From: Lachnospiraceae bacterium oral taxon 096
Lineage (GTDB): Bacteria; Bacillota; Clostridia; Lachnospirales; Lachnospiraceae
Direction: 5' to 3'
NCBI GenBank assembly: GCA_018141845.1
Contig: CP073340.1
Location: forward strand, 165,001 to 229,000
Length of the DNA: 64,000 nucleotides
Made by a program: the position numbers and the translations under genes. The notes under the pieces were generated by a model. That model worked only from the letters and a program-made list of their open reading frames with translations. It made no database searches and had not been told where the DNA came from. Shown piece by piece: positions 1 to 8,724 of the stretch (its first letter is position 1; each line of letters opens with the position of its first letter).

Positions 1-487
<487 letters not shown>

Positions 488-646
488 AAGTTTTGATCTA
501 GGTCACGATTGCACTAGCAATTTGTATCCTATGATTACTGAAGCTTTGTTTTCACAAAGCCAAAGGTTTTATTACATTCTTGAAATTCTTATAAGAAATT
601 TCAGGGTTATGTGTACTGTTTAATCTTTAATTTTCAAGGTTCTAAA
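488..646 (-). other. 16S leader / tRNA-16S spacer
   Basis: This spacer separates the second tRNA-Ser from the mature 16S 5' end. On the minus strand it begins with GAACCTTGAAAATTAAAG, a motif common in clostridial rRNA spacers and reminiscent of a boxA-type antitermination site. It also holds a small perfect hairpin (543-548 with 555-560). No separate promoter is obvious inside it, so the 16S is probably cotranscribed with the tRNAs. Confidence 0.5.
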
Positions 647-735
647 CGCAGAAAGAGGGATTTGAACCCTCGCAACGCTATTAACGTTCTACTCCCTTTC
701 CAGGGGAGCCCCTTCAGCCACTTGGGTATTTCTGC
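647..735 (-). tRNA. tRNA-Ser (anticodon GGA)
   Basis: The minus strand folds into a class II cloverleaf with acceptor stem GCAGAAA/TTTCTGC, a long variable arm, the T-loop GGTTCAAATCC and the anticodon stem CTCCC/GGGAG around loop CTGGAAA, giving anticodon GGA at 701-699. The discriminator is G (647), as expected for serine. The 3' CCA is not encoded. It lies between tRNA-Ser(TGA) and the 16S gene, in the same transcriptional direction. Confidence 0.95.
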
Positions 736-789
736 TGAATGACGAAGTTCGTATCCAATTTTCTACTATCATCATTTTTATATGATGAG

Positions 790-875
790 CGGAGAGGGTG
801 GGATTCGAACCCACGCGCCCTTGCGGACAAACGGTTTTCAAGACCGCCTCGTTATGACCACTTCGATACCTCTCC
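790..875 (-). tRNA. tRNA-Ser (anticodon TGA)
   Basis: The acceptor stem is GGAGAGG/CCTCTCC, with an extended variable arm and T-loop GGTTCGAATCC. The anticodon loop CTTGAAA gives anticodon TGA, reading UCA and other UCN codons. The discriminator is G (790) and CCA is not encoded. It is the first gene after the promoter at 889-917, so the transcript starts only a few nucleotides upstream of the mature tRNA. Confidence 0.95.
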
Positions 876-888
876 GTAACGCTCGTTT

Positions 889-917
889 ATAATACCTAAT
901 TTTTACAATAAAGTCAA
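889..917 (-). promoter_or_regulatory. Promoter of the tRNA-Ser / rrn operon
   Basis: On the minus strand there is a -35 box TTGACT (917-912), a 17-nt spacer and a -10 box TATTAT (894-889). The predicted start is about 7 nt before the first tRNA-Ser. It lies just downstream of the ispD operon terminator. Confidence 0.8.
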
Positions 918-950
918 CAGTTTTTTTTATTTTTTTTAAAAAAATTTTAA

Positions 951-991
951 AATCGCTAAAAACTCGCCAAAACATCAAGTTTTTAGCGATT
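951..991 (-). terminator. Terminator of the ACT-hom-tsa-ispD operon
   Basis: A perfect 14-bp stem (951-964 with 978-991) with a 13-nt loop is followed on the minus strand by a T-rich and A-rich tail. It begins 5 nt after the ispD stop codon. Confidence 0.8.
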
Positions 992-995
992 CAAT

Positions 996-1682
996 CTATT
1001 GTAAAAACTCTTCTGCAATGCCGATATCTTCTGGTGTCGTCACCTTAATATTTTGATACATCCCCATCGTAAGCTTTGCTCTTTTTCCCAGTATCTTTTC
1101 CAACACCATGGCATCATCTGTAATGCCATCCAATTTTTTTTCCAACACACATTGATCATAGGCCCTCTTACAATCCGCATAAAAAAATGTCTGTGGTGTC
1201 TGTATACTCCAAAGCTTCCTTCGATCTGGTGTCTGTGCACCAAATCCATCCTCATCGGCGAAACGAATGGTATCCTTTACAGGCACTGCAAGTACACTCG
1301 CTCCATACTTTATCGTATCCTCAATACCTCTTTGAATATGTAAGTCATCAACCATAGGTCTTGCCCCATCATGAATCGATACAATATCGCACCGAGCCTC
1401 TTCTAAAGCCTTTAATCCCTCATATACAGAAAAATATCGCTCACTTCCCCCAGCAACAATATACTTTACTTTTTTTATTCCATGTTCTTTCAGAAGCTGA
1501 GCACAATACTCCTCATCTCCTCCAGTGACAACCAGTGCAACTACATCCACCTTACTTTTTTCAAATGCAAGAAGAGAATGAATTAGCAGTGGCTTTTTTG
1601 CCACTTCCAGATATTGCTTTGGAATCTCCATTCCCATTCGGCTTCCACGACCTGCTGCAAGTACCACTGCACCAATTTTCAT
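996..1682 (-). CDS. ispD: 2-C-methyl-D-erythritol 4-phosphate cytidylyltransferase
   Basis: This 228-residue cytosolic enzyme joins CTP to MEP, giving CDP-methylerythritol in the non-mevalonate isoprenoid pathway. The glycosyltransferase-A-like nucleotide-binding signature LAAGRGSRMG is at residues 8-17, with the downstream Lys of PKQY. The conserved IHDGARP motif is at 103-109. Length matches the family. The start is fixed by the TAATG overlap with the tsaD stop and an AAAGGAG ribosome binding site inside tsaD's end. It is the last gene of the operon, followed by the terminator at 951-991. Pairing of ispD with t6A genes is an operon convenience rather than a known functional link. Confidence 0.95.
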   Translation of the reverse strand: MKIGAVVLAAGRGSRMGMEIPKQYLEVAKKPLLIHSLLAFEKSKVDVVALVVTGGDEEYCAQLLKEHGIKKVKYIVAGGSERYFSVYEGLKALEEARCDIVSIHDGARPMVDDLHIQRGIEDTIKYGASVLAVPVKDTIRFADEDGFGAQTPDRRKLWSIQTPQTFFYADCKRAYDQCVLEKKLDGITDDAMVLEKILGKRAKLTMGMYQNIKVTTPEDIGIAEEFLQ

Positions 1683-2716
1683 TACTCCTTTGCCCTCCCA
1701 AGTAATAAACTCGGAACTGCGTTTAAATCCAGTCCCGCCCTTTTTCCCTGTAAATATTCATAATATCCCGCACTGGCAATCATTGCCGCATTATCTGTAC
1801 AATAAATTCTTGGTGGATAATACAGCAAAAGTTCATTTTCCTTACAAGCTGTCTCCATTTTTTCTCTCAAACAAGAATTTGCGGCCACTCCTCCAGCAAT
1901 GGCAACTTTATGAAAACCAAATTCCTTTGCTGCATCCACTGTGTGCTCCACCAAAACATCCACTATGGCCTTTTGAAATGAGGCCACAAGATCAGCAACA
2001 CAAATCTCTTCCCCCATCATTTTTGCGTGATTTTGATAGTTCAATACTGCCGACTTCACGCCCGAAAAACTAAAATCATACTTTGCTCCAGTAACTTTGG
2101 CCTTTGGAAAAGAAATGGCCTTTGGATTTCCCTCCTTTGCCTTTTGATCAATTTTGGGTCCTCCTGGATAACCAAGCCCCACACTCCTTGCCACCTTATC
2201 AAACGCTTCTCCTGCGGCATCATCTCTTGTTCTTCCAATAATTTCAAAGTCACCATAATCTCGCACTATGGCAAGATTGGTATGTCCTCCCGAAACAATC
2301 AAACAGACAAAGGGTGGTTCTAAATCTGCATGAGAGATAAAATTTGCACTCACATGTCCCTCAATGTGATGTACAGCAACCAATGGCTTTTTTGCTGCAT
2401 AGGCTATCGCCTTCGCCTGTGCTACTCCAACAAGAAGTGCACCGACAAGCCCCGGACCATAGGTCACAGCAATCACATCAATTTCTTCCAAAGTTTTTCC
2501 TGCATCAACAAGTGCCTGCTCAATCACAGGATTGATATTTTCAATATGCTTTCTCGAGGCAATTTCTGGAACAACCCCGCCATACAAGGTATGAAGATCA
2601 ATCTGTGAGGATATCACATTCGAGAGAACCTCTCGACCATTTTTTACCACTGCTGCTGCCGTCTCATCACATGAACTTTCTATTCCCAGGACATAGATAT
2701 CATTCTTCTTCATCAA
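1682..2716 (-). CDS. tsaD: tRNA N6-threonylcarbamoyladenosine transferase TsaD
   Basis: TsaD (Kae1/Gcp family, ASKHA fold) moves the threonylcarbamoyl group from TC-AMP to A37 of ANN-decoding tRNAs, together with TsaB and TsaE. The 344-residue protein has the N-terminal [10 protein letters not shown] motif (11-20) and the metal ligands in HHIEGH (116-121). Near residues 135-146 lies the nucleotide-binding segment [11 protein letters not shown], and near the C-terminus DNAAMIA. It overlaps the rnz start by 17 nt and ends in the ispD start codon. TsaB and TsaE lie upstream in the same operon, so all three dedicated Tsa partners are together; tsaC is not in this window. Confidence 0.97.
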   Translation of the reverse strand: MMKKNDIYVLGIESSCDETAAAVVKNGREVLSNVISSQIDLHTLYGGVVPEIASRKHIENINPVIEQALVDAGKTLEEIDVIAVTYGPGLVGALLVGVAQAKAIAYAAKKPLVAVHHIEGHVSANFISHADLEPPFVCLIVSGGHTNLAIVRDYGDFEIIGRTRDDAAGEAFDKVARSVGLGYPGGPKIDQKAKEGNPKAISFPKAKVTGAKYDFSFSGVKSAVLNYQNHAKMMGEEICVADLVASFQKAIVDVLVEHTVDAAKEFGFHKVAIAGGVAANSCLREKMETACKENELLLYYPPRIYCTDNAAMIASAGYYEYLQGKRAGLDLNAVPSLLLGRAKE

Positions 2717-3614
2717 ATCTCAACTCCTTTGTCCACCCATCTCTTGCTGCCTTGGTATTTTCAAATATTTTTTTCACCTGATCCATGTACTCTTCTGGGT
2801 GGTTGAGCGATGGACTATAATGGGTTAACCACATTTCCTTTGGATTGGCTTTTTTCGCTAACTGTGCTGCCTCATACATGGTCATATGCTTATTTTCTCT
2901 CGCCTTTTCTTCTTTTCCTTCCTCACCATACATCCCCTCACAAATAAATAAATCTGCATCCTTTGCATATTCTGCAATCACTGGCACTGGTCGGCTGTCT
3001 GTACAATAACTTACTTTTAATCCCCTGCGTTCTGCTCCCATAACCATATCAGGTGTATAGATAGTTTCACCATCACATATAGTTTCGCCTTTTTGCAATT
3101 TATTCCAAAACTTGAGTGGAATATTTAATTCTTTTGCCCTTTGGGCATTAAACTTTCCCTTTCTAGGAATAGTGATGGAATATCCATAGCAGAGCACATT
3201 GTGGTTGACACGGTAAGCCTCAATTTGATAAGGACCGATCTGCATTTTTTCCTCATTTTCCTTAAATTCATAAAACTCCAACTCAAAGGGTAGTTCTGGT
3301 GCAATCGTTCGGAGTGCTCCGACCACTCGCTCAAGTCCCTTTGGTCCAATTAACTTTACAGGTTCTACTCTCTCCGCATTGCCAAGTGTCAACAATAGCC
3401 CCGGCAATCCACTAATATGGTCGGCATGATAGTGGGTAAAACAAATGACATCGATGGGTTTGGGACTCCATCCCTTTTCCTTCATCGCAATCTGCGTTCC
3501 CTCCCCACAGTCAATTAACAAATTGCTGCCATCGCATCGACACATCAGCGATGTCAGCCATCGGTAGGGCAGGGGCATCATCCCTCCTGTTCCCAACAAA
3601 CAAATATCTAACAT
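2700..3614 (-). CDS. rnz: Ribonuclease Z (tRNase Z, MBL fold)
   Basis: This is a metallo-beta-lactamase-fold endonuclease expected to remove 3' trailers from tRNA precursors. The zinc motif FTHYHADH sits at residues 59-66, with a glycine-rich N-terminal turn LLGTGGMMP. Further ligands are likely in the late motifs CTDSRP and LTHYSPS. Length (304) fits the bacterial ElaC/RNase Z family. The gene overlaps rimI by 7 nt and tsaD by 17 nt. The tRNA genes of this window lack encoded CCA, which is the type of precursor RNase Z processes in Gram-positives. An ElaC-like paralogue with another substrate is the main alternative. Confidence 0.85.
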   Translation of the reverse strand: MLDICLLGTGGMMPLPYRWLTSLMCRCDGSNLLIDCGEGTQIAMKEKGWSPKPIDVICFTHYHADHISGLPGLLLTLGNAERVEPVKLIGPKGLERVVGALRTIAPELPFELEFYEFKENEEKMQIGPYQIEAYRVNHNVLCYGYSITIPRKGKFNAQRAKELNIPLKFWNKLQKGETICDGETIYTPDMVMGAERRGLKVSYCTDSRPVPVIAEYAKDADLFICEGMYGEEGKEEKARENKHMTMYEAAQLAKKANPKEMWLTHYSPSLNHPEEYMDQVKKIFENTKAARDGWTKELRFDEEE

Positions 3615-4048
3615 TTTTCTTCCTCTTTTTTCATTAAAATTGCATCCTCTACTGGATTTATGTAATATTCTTTGCGCCTTCCAATCTCAACAAATCCATA
3701 CTTTTGATATAGAGCGATAGCTGGTTCATTGGAGACTCTAACCTCTAAAAACTGTTTTACAATATTTTTCTGCCTACATACCTCTTGCATCACTTCCATC
3801 AATTGCCACGCACAATGCATCTTCCTTTTTTCTGGCACCACAGCAATGCGAAATACTTCTGCTTCATCTTGTACTATCCGAAAATCAATATATCCAACGA
3901 TGCTCTCTTTTTCTCTATACACATAGACTTCATCATAGACACCTTCAAGAGCCGAAGTGATCATCTTTTTTGTCCAAGCATCTTTAAAGCAAAGATTCTC
4001 TACTGCTTGAATTGCCAAAACATCTCCCATTTCTGCCTTTGTAATCAC
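3608..4048 (-). CDS. rimI: Ribosomal-protein-alanine N-acetyltransferase-like GNAT protein RimI
   Basis: This small GNAT acetyltransferase (146 residues) has the typical C-terminal strand-helix motif VRVSNEPAIALYQKYGF followed by RRKEYY, characteristic of RimI. Family members acetylate the N-terminal Ala of ribosomal protein S18, and rimI commonly lies between tsaB and tsaD. One oddity is the acetyl-CoA pyrophosphate loop, normally R/Q-x-x-G-x-G/A. Here it reads RKMHCA (about residues 75-80), with His in place of the first Gly. Activity or substrate may therefore differ. It overlaps tsaB by 4 nt and rnz by 7 nt. Confidence 0.85.
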   Translation of the reverse strand: MITKAEMGDVLAIQAVENLCFKDAWTKKMITSALEGVYDEVYVYREKESIVGYIDFRIVQDEAEVFRIAVVPEKRKMHCAWQLMEVMQEVCRQKNIVKQFLEVRVSNEPAIALYQKYGFVEIGRRKEYYINPVEDAILMKKEEEKC

Positions 4049-4749
4049 AGCTTTTTCATTGCCTCTTCTCTCTCTCTTTCTGCTTGACTCTTCCTCAAAT
4101 AGTTTGGGGCAAAATCGCTTGCAGAAACCATCTTATTTTCTCTGGCATAACAAAGCCCAAGGCTAGCCACTGATGCAGCTCTTTGCCGATTTTGATGTGC
4201 CATAGCAAATGTATAGGGAATTGTGATTTCATTTTCAATCATTTTTTGATATACAGGAACGCCATCACCCAAAAAAATAACTCGTTCTCCCCTTGCATTT
4301 AATTCTAAAATCAATTCGTGCATATCCACAGCTCTCTGTGCACAAATCACTTTCAAATCTCTATCGCAGTAATAAAGCCCATTATAAACTTGATTTCTTC
4401 TTGCATCCATAATCGGACAAATGAGGGCATCACTGCCACAGAGATTGTAGGCCGTTGCATCCAATGTTGGCACATGAATCAATGGCTTTTGAAGAGCAAA
4501 TCCCAACCCCTTGGCTGTCGCCGCACCTATGCGAAGCCCCGTAAATGACCCCGGACCACCAGAAACCGCAATGGCATCAATCTCTTGCAATTCCATCCCA
4601 AGCATACGCATCACCTCATCGAGCATGGGCAATAGTGTCTGCGAATGAGTCTTCTTAAAGTTTACGGTGTACTCCGCAAGCATATTTTCATCTTCAACAA
4701 TGGCAATCGATGCTACTAAAGAAGAACTCTCAATTCCTAATATCTTCAT
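4045..4749 (-). CDS. tsaB: tRNA threonylcarbamoyladenosine biosynthesis protein TsaB
   Basis: TsaB is a TsaD paralogue that has lost catalytic metal ligands and acts as its dimer partner in the t6A complex. The 234-residue protein starts with MKILGIESSS, has the family stretch THSQTLLPMLDEVM near residues 35-48 and AVSGGPGSFTGLRIG near 62-76. The C-terminal third ends in PNYLRKSQAE, as in many clostridial TsaB proteins. It overlaps tsaE by 20 nt and rimI by 4 nt, indicating translational coupling. Confidence 0.95.
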   Translation of the reverse strand: MKILGIESSSLVASIAIVEDENMLAEYTVNFKKTHSQTLLPMLDEVMRMLGMELQEIDAIAVSGGPGSFTGLRIGAATAKGLGFALQKPLIHVPTLDATAYNLCGSDALICPIMDARRNQVYNGLYYCDRDLKVICAQRAVDMHELILELNARGERVIFLGDGVPVYQKMIENEITIPYTFAMAHQNRQRAASVASLGLCYARENKMVSASDFAPNYLRKSQAEREREEAMKKL

Positions 4750-5176
4750 TATTCCATCCCCTTACAACAATCTTTCGATAGTCAAATCCTTTTTCTGGAT
4801 CCTTAATAATCTCCACATAAATGGCATTATCTGGTATCAATTCCACAATCAAATTTGACCACTCCACAAGAGATACCCCCGAACCAAAAAAATAATCTTC
4901 ATATCCGATCTCATCCATCTCATCAATATCCGAAATCCGATAGACATCAAAGTGATACAACGGCATTTTGCCCTCCTCATAGATTTGCACAATCGTAAAG
5001 GTTGGACTGGTAATAGGCTCTGTAATCCCCAGTCCCAGGGCAAAGCCCTTGGCAAATACCGTTTTTCCCACACCAAGGTCACCATCTAAACAGACAATAC
5101 TTCCTGCCTCCAGCTTTTCTGCCATCTTTTTTGCAAAATCCATGGTCTCTTCCTGTGAATATGTCTCTATCTCCAT
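4730..5176 (-). CDS. tsaE: tRNA threonylcarbamoyladenosine biosynthesis ATPase TsaE
   Basis: This is the P-loop ATPase that drives turnover of the TsaB-TsaD complex. The Walker A motif GDLGVGKT is about residues 32-39, the switch-like segment SPTFTIVQIYE follows, and the DVYR plus SLVEWS motifs are conserved in TsaE. The start at 5176 (MEIETYS) gives 148 residues, the family length. It has a GAGGA site 8 nt upstream and forms a TAATG overlap with the preceding gene. The frame is open for 22 more codons upstream, but these lie inside the YcxB-like gene and have no ribosome binding site. Confidence 0.93.
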   Translation of the reverse strand: MEIETYSQEETMDFAKKMAEKLEAGSIVCLDGDLGVGKTVFAKGFALGLGITEPITSPTFTIVQIYEEGKMPLYHFDVYRISDIDEMDEIGYEDYFFGSGVSLVEWSNLIVELIPDNAIYVEIIKDPEKGFDYRKIVVRGWNNEDIRN

Positions 5177-5667
5177 TAAAAATTCCTCACTCTTGTATTT
5201 GCTCGAATTATTGTCAAAAGCTTCTCCCTGTCTTTTTGCCAATAGCGTTTGGGAACCAAATAAGCTCTCACATGATCAAAATAAATAATCAGCAGGTCTC
5301 TCTTTATCATGCTCTTATAGACATTATCCCAAGTATAATGGATCTCTTGGTCGCCCTGCCTAGCATCAATCCCCTCATTTGAAAATTCAAGATGCATTCC
5401 CTGTTCAATGGCCTCTGACCTCGCCTGACTTGCAGCCTTTAGGTAGAGTATTGCTGGCTGAATCACTGAAAAGAGTAATCCTAACAACAATAAAATTGCC
5501 CTGTGATTGACCGCCAACATATTCCATCGAAAAATTAAATATCCCAGAGAAACGACCGTAATCAATACATTAAAAACTCCTTGAAAACCACGCGATGCAT
5601 GATAGAGAGAAAACCTCCAAATATCTTTGGTGCTCAATCGCATATCAATGACCACTTTTTCTTCCAT
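5176..5667 (-). CDS. YcxB-like membrane protein
   Basis: This 163-residue protein has two adjacent hydrophobic segments (about residues 30-50 and 56-78 from the chosen start). A C-terminal cytosolic domain carries F-x-x-x-G-I, an internal W and AYLVPKRYW, the pattern of the YcxB-like C-terminal domain. The family has no established function. I chose the start at 5667 (MEEKVV) because GGAGGA lies 6-7 nt upstream. An earlier in-frame ATG at 5748 overlaps the hom stop but has no ribosome binding site. It precedes tsaE with a one-base stop/start overlap. An imperfect hairpin (5698-5719) lies between hom and this start and might reduce read-through. Confidence 0.7.
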   Translation of the reverse strand: MEEKVVIDMRLSTKDIWRFSLYHASRGFQGVFNVLITVVSLGYLIFRWNMLAVNHRAILLLLGLLFSVIQPAILYLKAASQARSEAIEQGMHLEFSNEGIDARQGDQEIHYTWDNVYKSMIKRDLLIIYFDHVRAYLVPKRYWQKDREKLLTIIRANTRVRNF

Positions 5668-5747
5668 AATTTTCCTCCACTGCGAAACCAAAGGAGAGGA
5701 AAGTGGCCTCCCACCTTCCTCTCTCAAAGTATTCCCATCTTTTCTCA

Positions 5748-6962
5748 TTACAATATTGCACGAATAAATTTGATGGTCTCTGGAATTTTCTCCACAATCT
5801 GCTTAAAGTCATCTTCCTTCATTGTGCCTGTCAGAATAGCAAATTCGTCTTCTCCCTCAAGTTGCAATACTTTTACCTCACCAAAAGCTTTTTTGCACTT
5901 TTCAATCAAAGCTGTATCATTGCCACTAAAACGAACAAAATACTGATGTGTGGACTCCTTGATGTCCTCAACCTTTGCCTTTTCACTGCCCCAACCCATT
6001 GGCACATTTTTATTCTTATGTCTTGCACTTGCAATAATATCAGCCACAACTGCACTTGCTGTTGGAAGTTTTCCTGCTCCACTTCCATAGAGCATACTCT
6101 TGCCGAGCATATTTCCCTCAATCATAATTCCATTGTACACACCTCGAACCATATAGAGCAAGTGACGGTCAGTAATCATCATTGGGCAGACATACGCATA
6201 GAGTCGACTTTTTTCTACCTTCATACTACCAAATAATTTCAATGAACCATGAAATAATTTCGCATAGGCAAAATCAATTTTCTCAATTTTGCTGATTCCC
6301 TCTGTGTAGATTTCTTCAAAATCCACTTCCTTGCCTGTGGCCAAAGAAGCCAAAATCGCAATCTTTCTGCAGGCATCAAATCCCTCTACATCTGCCTCAG
6401 GATTTCTCTCGGCATAACCTAGCTTTTGTGCCTGTGTAAGTGCCTGCTCAAATGTCTCGCCATCTTCATCCATCTTAGTCAAAATATAGTTGGTGGTTCC
6501 ATTTAAGATACCTGTAATCTCTCGAATTTTTTCACCTGCATAGGCCTTAGTTAATGTGCGGATAACAGGAATTCCACCACCTACACTTGCCTCAAACATA
6601 AAGTTTACATTATTCTCCTTGGCCACTTGAATCAACTCTGTACCACGAGCTGCCACCAATGCCTTGTTCGAGGTTACCGCATGTTTTCCAGACTTTAATA
6701 CTGCCTTGACAAATTCATAGGCTGGGCTCACTCCACCCATCGTCTCAACAACGATATCAATTTCTTTATCGTTTAAAATTTCATTGAAATCGTGGACAAT
6801 TAAATTCTCTACTTCCTGACCTTTAAAATCCTTCAAATCAAGAATTTTCTTTACACGAATATCATCCCAAATCTCAGCTTTAATTGCCTCATTATTATGT
6901 TTAATAACTTCATAAACACCTGAACCAATGGTACCAAATCCCATTATTGCAACATTAATCAT
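5748..6962 (-). CDS. hom: Homoserine dehydrogenase
   Basis: Reduces aspartate semialdehyde to homoserine with NAD(P)H, the branch point to threonine and methionine. The 404-residue protein has the Rossmann motif GFGTIGSG (residues 8-15), the TSNKALVA segment, the GGGIPVIRTL loop and the NGTTNYIL motif. The C-terminal region (about 335-404) reads as an ACT regulatory domain, so threonine feedback is likely. It starts 5 nt after the ACT-domain gene. thrC (15304) and metK (27660), which use the same branch, are elsewhere in this window. Confidence 0.96.
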   Translation of the reverse strand: MINVAIMGFGTIGSGVYEVIKHNNEAIKAEIWDDIRVKKILDLKDFKGQEVENLIVHDFNEILNDKEIDIVVETMGGVSPAYEFVKAVLKSGKHAVTSNKALVAARGTELIQVAKENNVNFMFEASVGGGIPVIRTLTKAYAGEKIREITGILNGTTNYILTKMDEDGETFEQALTQAQKLGYAERNPEADVEGFDACRKIAILASLATGKEVDFEEIYTEGISKIEKIDFAYAKLFHGSLKLFGSMKVEKSRLYAYVCPMMITDRHLLYMVRGVYNGIMIEGNMLGKSMLYGSGAGKLPTASAVVADIIASARHKNKNVPMGWGSEKAKVEDIKESTHQYFVRFSGNDTALIEKCKKAFGEVKVLQLEGEDEFAILTGTMKEDDFKQIVEKIPETIKFIRAIL

Positions 6963-6967
6963 TTTTC

Positions 6968-7411
6968 CTACTCCCTAGCTAATATTTTTACATCGCAGAT
7001 ACCTTCTCTGTTTTCAATATCATCCACCATTTTGGATAGATTTCCCGTATCTTGTAATATTTCTACGGACAAAGATATACTTGCTACGCCATTGACCGGA
7101 ATGGACTGATGGATGGTCAGAATATTGGCATGATAAATTGCCACAATATGCAATAAATCCGACAATAACCCAGGTTCATCCATAATCTGCATAGCCAGTG
7201 TAATCGTTCTTCCCTTGGCATTATCATTAAATGGAAAAATATCATCTTTATATTTATAAAACGAACTTCTACTGATATTAGTTCGATCAGCAGCTTCTTT
7301 GACCGATATGGACTTGTCCGAATTCAATAGACGCTTTGCTTCTACGACTCGAAGAAGCACATCTGGAATTGCCTTTTCCTTTACCACATAGTATTTACAT
7401 TCCTTCTCCAA
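6968..7411 (-). CDS. ACT-domain protein (PheB family)
   Basis: This 147-residue protein has an N-terminal helix-turn-helix-like segment (VKEAADRTNISRSSFYKYKD) and a C-terminal ACT domain (about residues 72-147) of the type that binds amino acids. Proteins of this family often precede hom in clostridia, so a role as an amino-acid-sensing regulator or Hom partner is plausible but unproven. The start is a TTG at 7411: GGAGGG lies 7 nt upstream and MEKECKYYVV matches the family N-terminus. A GTG 16 codons further upstream has no good ribosome binding site. Confidence 0.8.
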   Translation of the reverse strand: MEKECKYYVVKEKAIPDVLLRVVEAKRLLNSDKSISVKEAADRTNISRSSFYKYKDDIFPFNDNAKGRTITLAMQIMDEPGLLSDLLHIVAIYHANILTIHQSIPVNGVASISLSVEILQDTGNLSKMVDDIENREGICDVKILARE

Positions 7412-7449
7412 GTGTTCGCCCTCCGGAAACAATTGTTTTTTACTAAACG

Positions 7450-7478
7450 AGTCTACCACGAAGAGTAAAAAAAATCAA
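7450..7478 (-). promoter_or_regulatory. Likely promoter of the ACT-hom-tsa operon
   Basis: On the minus strand TTGATT (7478-7473), a 17-nt spacer and TAGACT (7455-7450) form a plausible sigma-A promoter. It overlaps the T-tract of the prfB terminator and gives a leader of roughly 30 nt before the TTG start. Confidence 0.5.
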
Positions 7479-7507
7479 GGCAAGCACAATAATTTATTGC
7501 ACCTGCC
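7467..7507 (-). terminator. prfB terminator
   Basis: A 14-bp stem (7479-7492 with 7494-7507, including three G-U pairs) is followed on the minus strand by eight T residues. It starts 8 nt after the prfB stop. Confidence 0.8.
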
Positions 7508-7514
7508 CATACTC

Positions 7515-8661
7515 TTATTCTATATCTCCCATATCCTGCTGTGAACCATCTGGTCTTCCCAGACTATCCCAAGTTAAATAGGCAATAATAAATTTATCAA
7601 TATCTCCGTCTAGCACGGCCTGTGCGTTGCCACTCTCGCATCCTGTTCGATGATCTTTGACCATGGTATAGGGCTGCAAAATATAGGAACGAATTTGGCT
7701 TCCCCATGCAACATCCTTGACATCTCCTCGAATATCCGACAGCTTATCCACATGGGCTTGCTGTTTGAGCATAAAAAGTTTTGCCTTTAGCATCTGCATT
7801 GCCACATCTTTATTTTGGAATTGACTTCTCTGGGACTGACATTGCACAACTACTCCTGTAGGAATATGAGTGATGCGAACTGCAGAAGAAGTCTTGTTAA
7901 TATGCTGTCCACCTGCACCAGATGAGCGATAGGTATCAACACGCAAATCATCAGGATTAATTTCTACCTCTAGATCTTCGTCCATCTCTGGCATAATATC
8001 ACAGGAAACAAAAGATGTTTGACGCTTTCCCGCCGTATTAAATGGGGAAATACGTACCAAGCGATGAACCCCATGTTCACTGCGAAGATATCCGTAGGCA
8101 TTTTCGCCCTCCACTTTCATTGTAATGGACTTAATGCCCGCCTCATCACCATCGAGATAATCAAGCACTTCCAGAGAATATCCCTTATTCTGTGCCCACC
8201 TTGTATACATTCGATAGAGCATCTCGCACCAGTCACAGGACTCTGTTCCTCCTGCACCTGCACCAAGCTTTAAAATGGCATTATTTCGGTCATATGGACC
8301 ACTCAATAGAGTTTGTACCTTCATTTGCTCCACACCATCGACAAATTCATTGAGCATCTGCTCAATCTCTGGAATTAAACTCTCATCATTTTCCTCATAT
8401 CCCATCTCAATCAGTGTTCCAATGTCCTCATACTCACTCTCTAAATGTCGATACGCTTCCACTGTATCTTTCAATGCCTTTGCTTCTTTGACAAGTTTTG
8501 TGGATTGTTCTGGATTATCCCAAAAATCTGGCTCTTCCATCGCTCGATCCAACTCCACAATTCTTCTTTCCTTACTATCTAAGTCAAAGTGAATCCCTCA
8601 CTTCCAACAATGTACTTTCATAGGAAGACAGTTTATATTTAAACTGGTCTAACTCAACCAC
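7515..8661 (-). CDS. prfB: Peptide chain release factor 2 (programmed +1 frameshift)
   Basis: RF2 releases finished peptides at UGA and UAA. The main frame carries the GGQ motif (SGAGGQHINKT) and the SPF tripeptide (RISPFNTA). The first 25 codons lie in another frame. They start with GTG at 8661, with AAGG 7 nt upstream, and run VVELDQFKYK... to CTT (codon 25) and an in-frame TGA (codon 26, 8586-8584). The site CTT-TGA-C (8589-8583) with AGG nine bases upstream is the classic autoregulatory RF2 frameshift signal. After a +1 shift the frame continues DLDSKERRIVELD into the long ORF, giving about 381 residues. This is regulation, not a mutation. Confidence 0.95.
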
Positions 8662-8690
8662 ATCATCACCTTCTTTCTAAGTTGTAAATA

Positions 8691-8712
8691 GGGGACCGCA
8701 GATGCAGCCCCC
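8691..8712 (-). terminator. Hairpin between secA and prfB
   Basis: A 9-bp stem with two G-U pairs (8691-8699 with 8704-8712) and a tetraloop lies 12 nt after the secA stop on the minus strand. The following tail (TATTTAC) is only weakly T-rich, so this may be a partial terminator that lets some secA transcripts continue into prfB. Confidence 0.45.
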
Positions 8713-8724
8713 AAAATGCACAAA

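Noticed and set aside
5176..5242. Longer N-terminus for tsaE
   Set aside because: The upstream ATG lies inside the YcxB-like gene without a ribosome binding site, while the start at 5176 has GAGGA and matches the family length.
5698..5719. A firm terminator between hom and the YcxB-like gene
   Set aside because: The hairpin has a mismatch and no T-tract, so it is at most a weak attenuator.
8558..8661. prfB as a broken or pseudogenised gene
   Set aside because: The in-frame TGA is at the exact conserved position with the CTT-TGA-C signal and AGG element, so it is programmed frameshifting.
8691..8712. A riboswitch in the secA-prfB gap
   Set aside because: The gap is only 63 nt and holds one simple hairpin; no known aptamer sequence is present.
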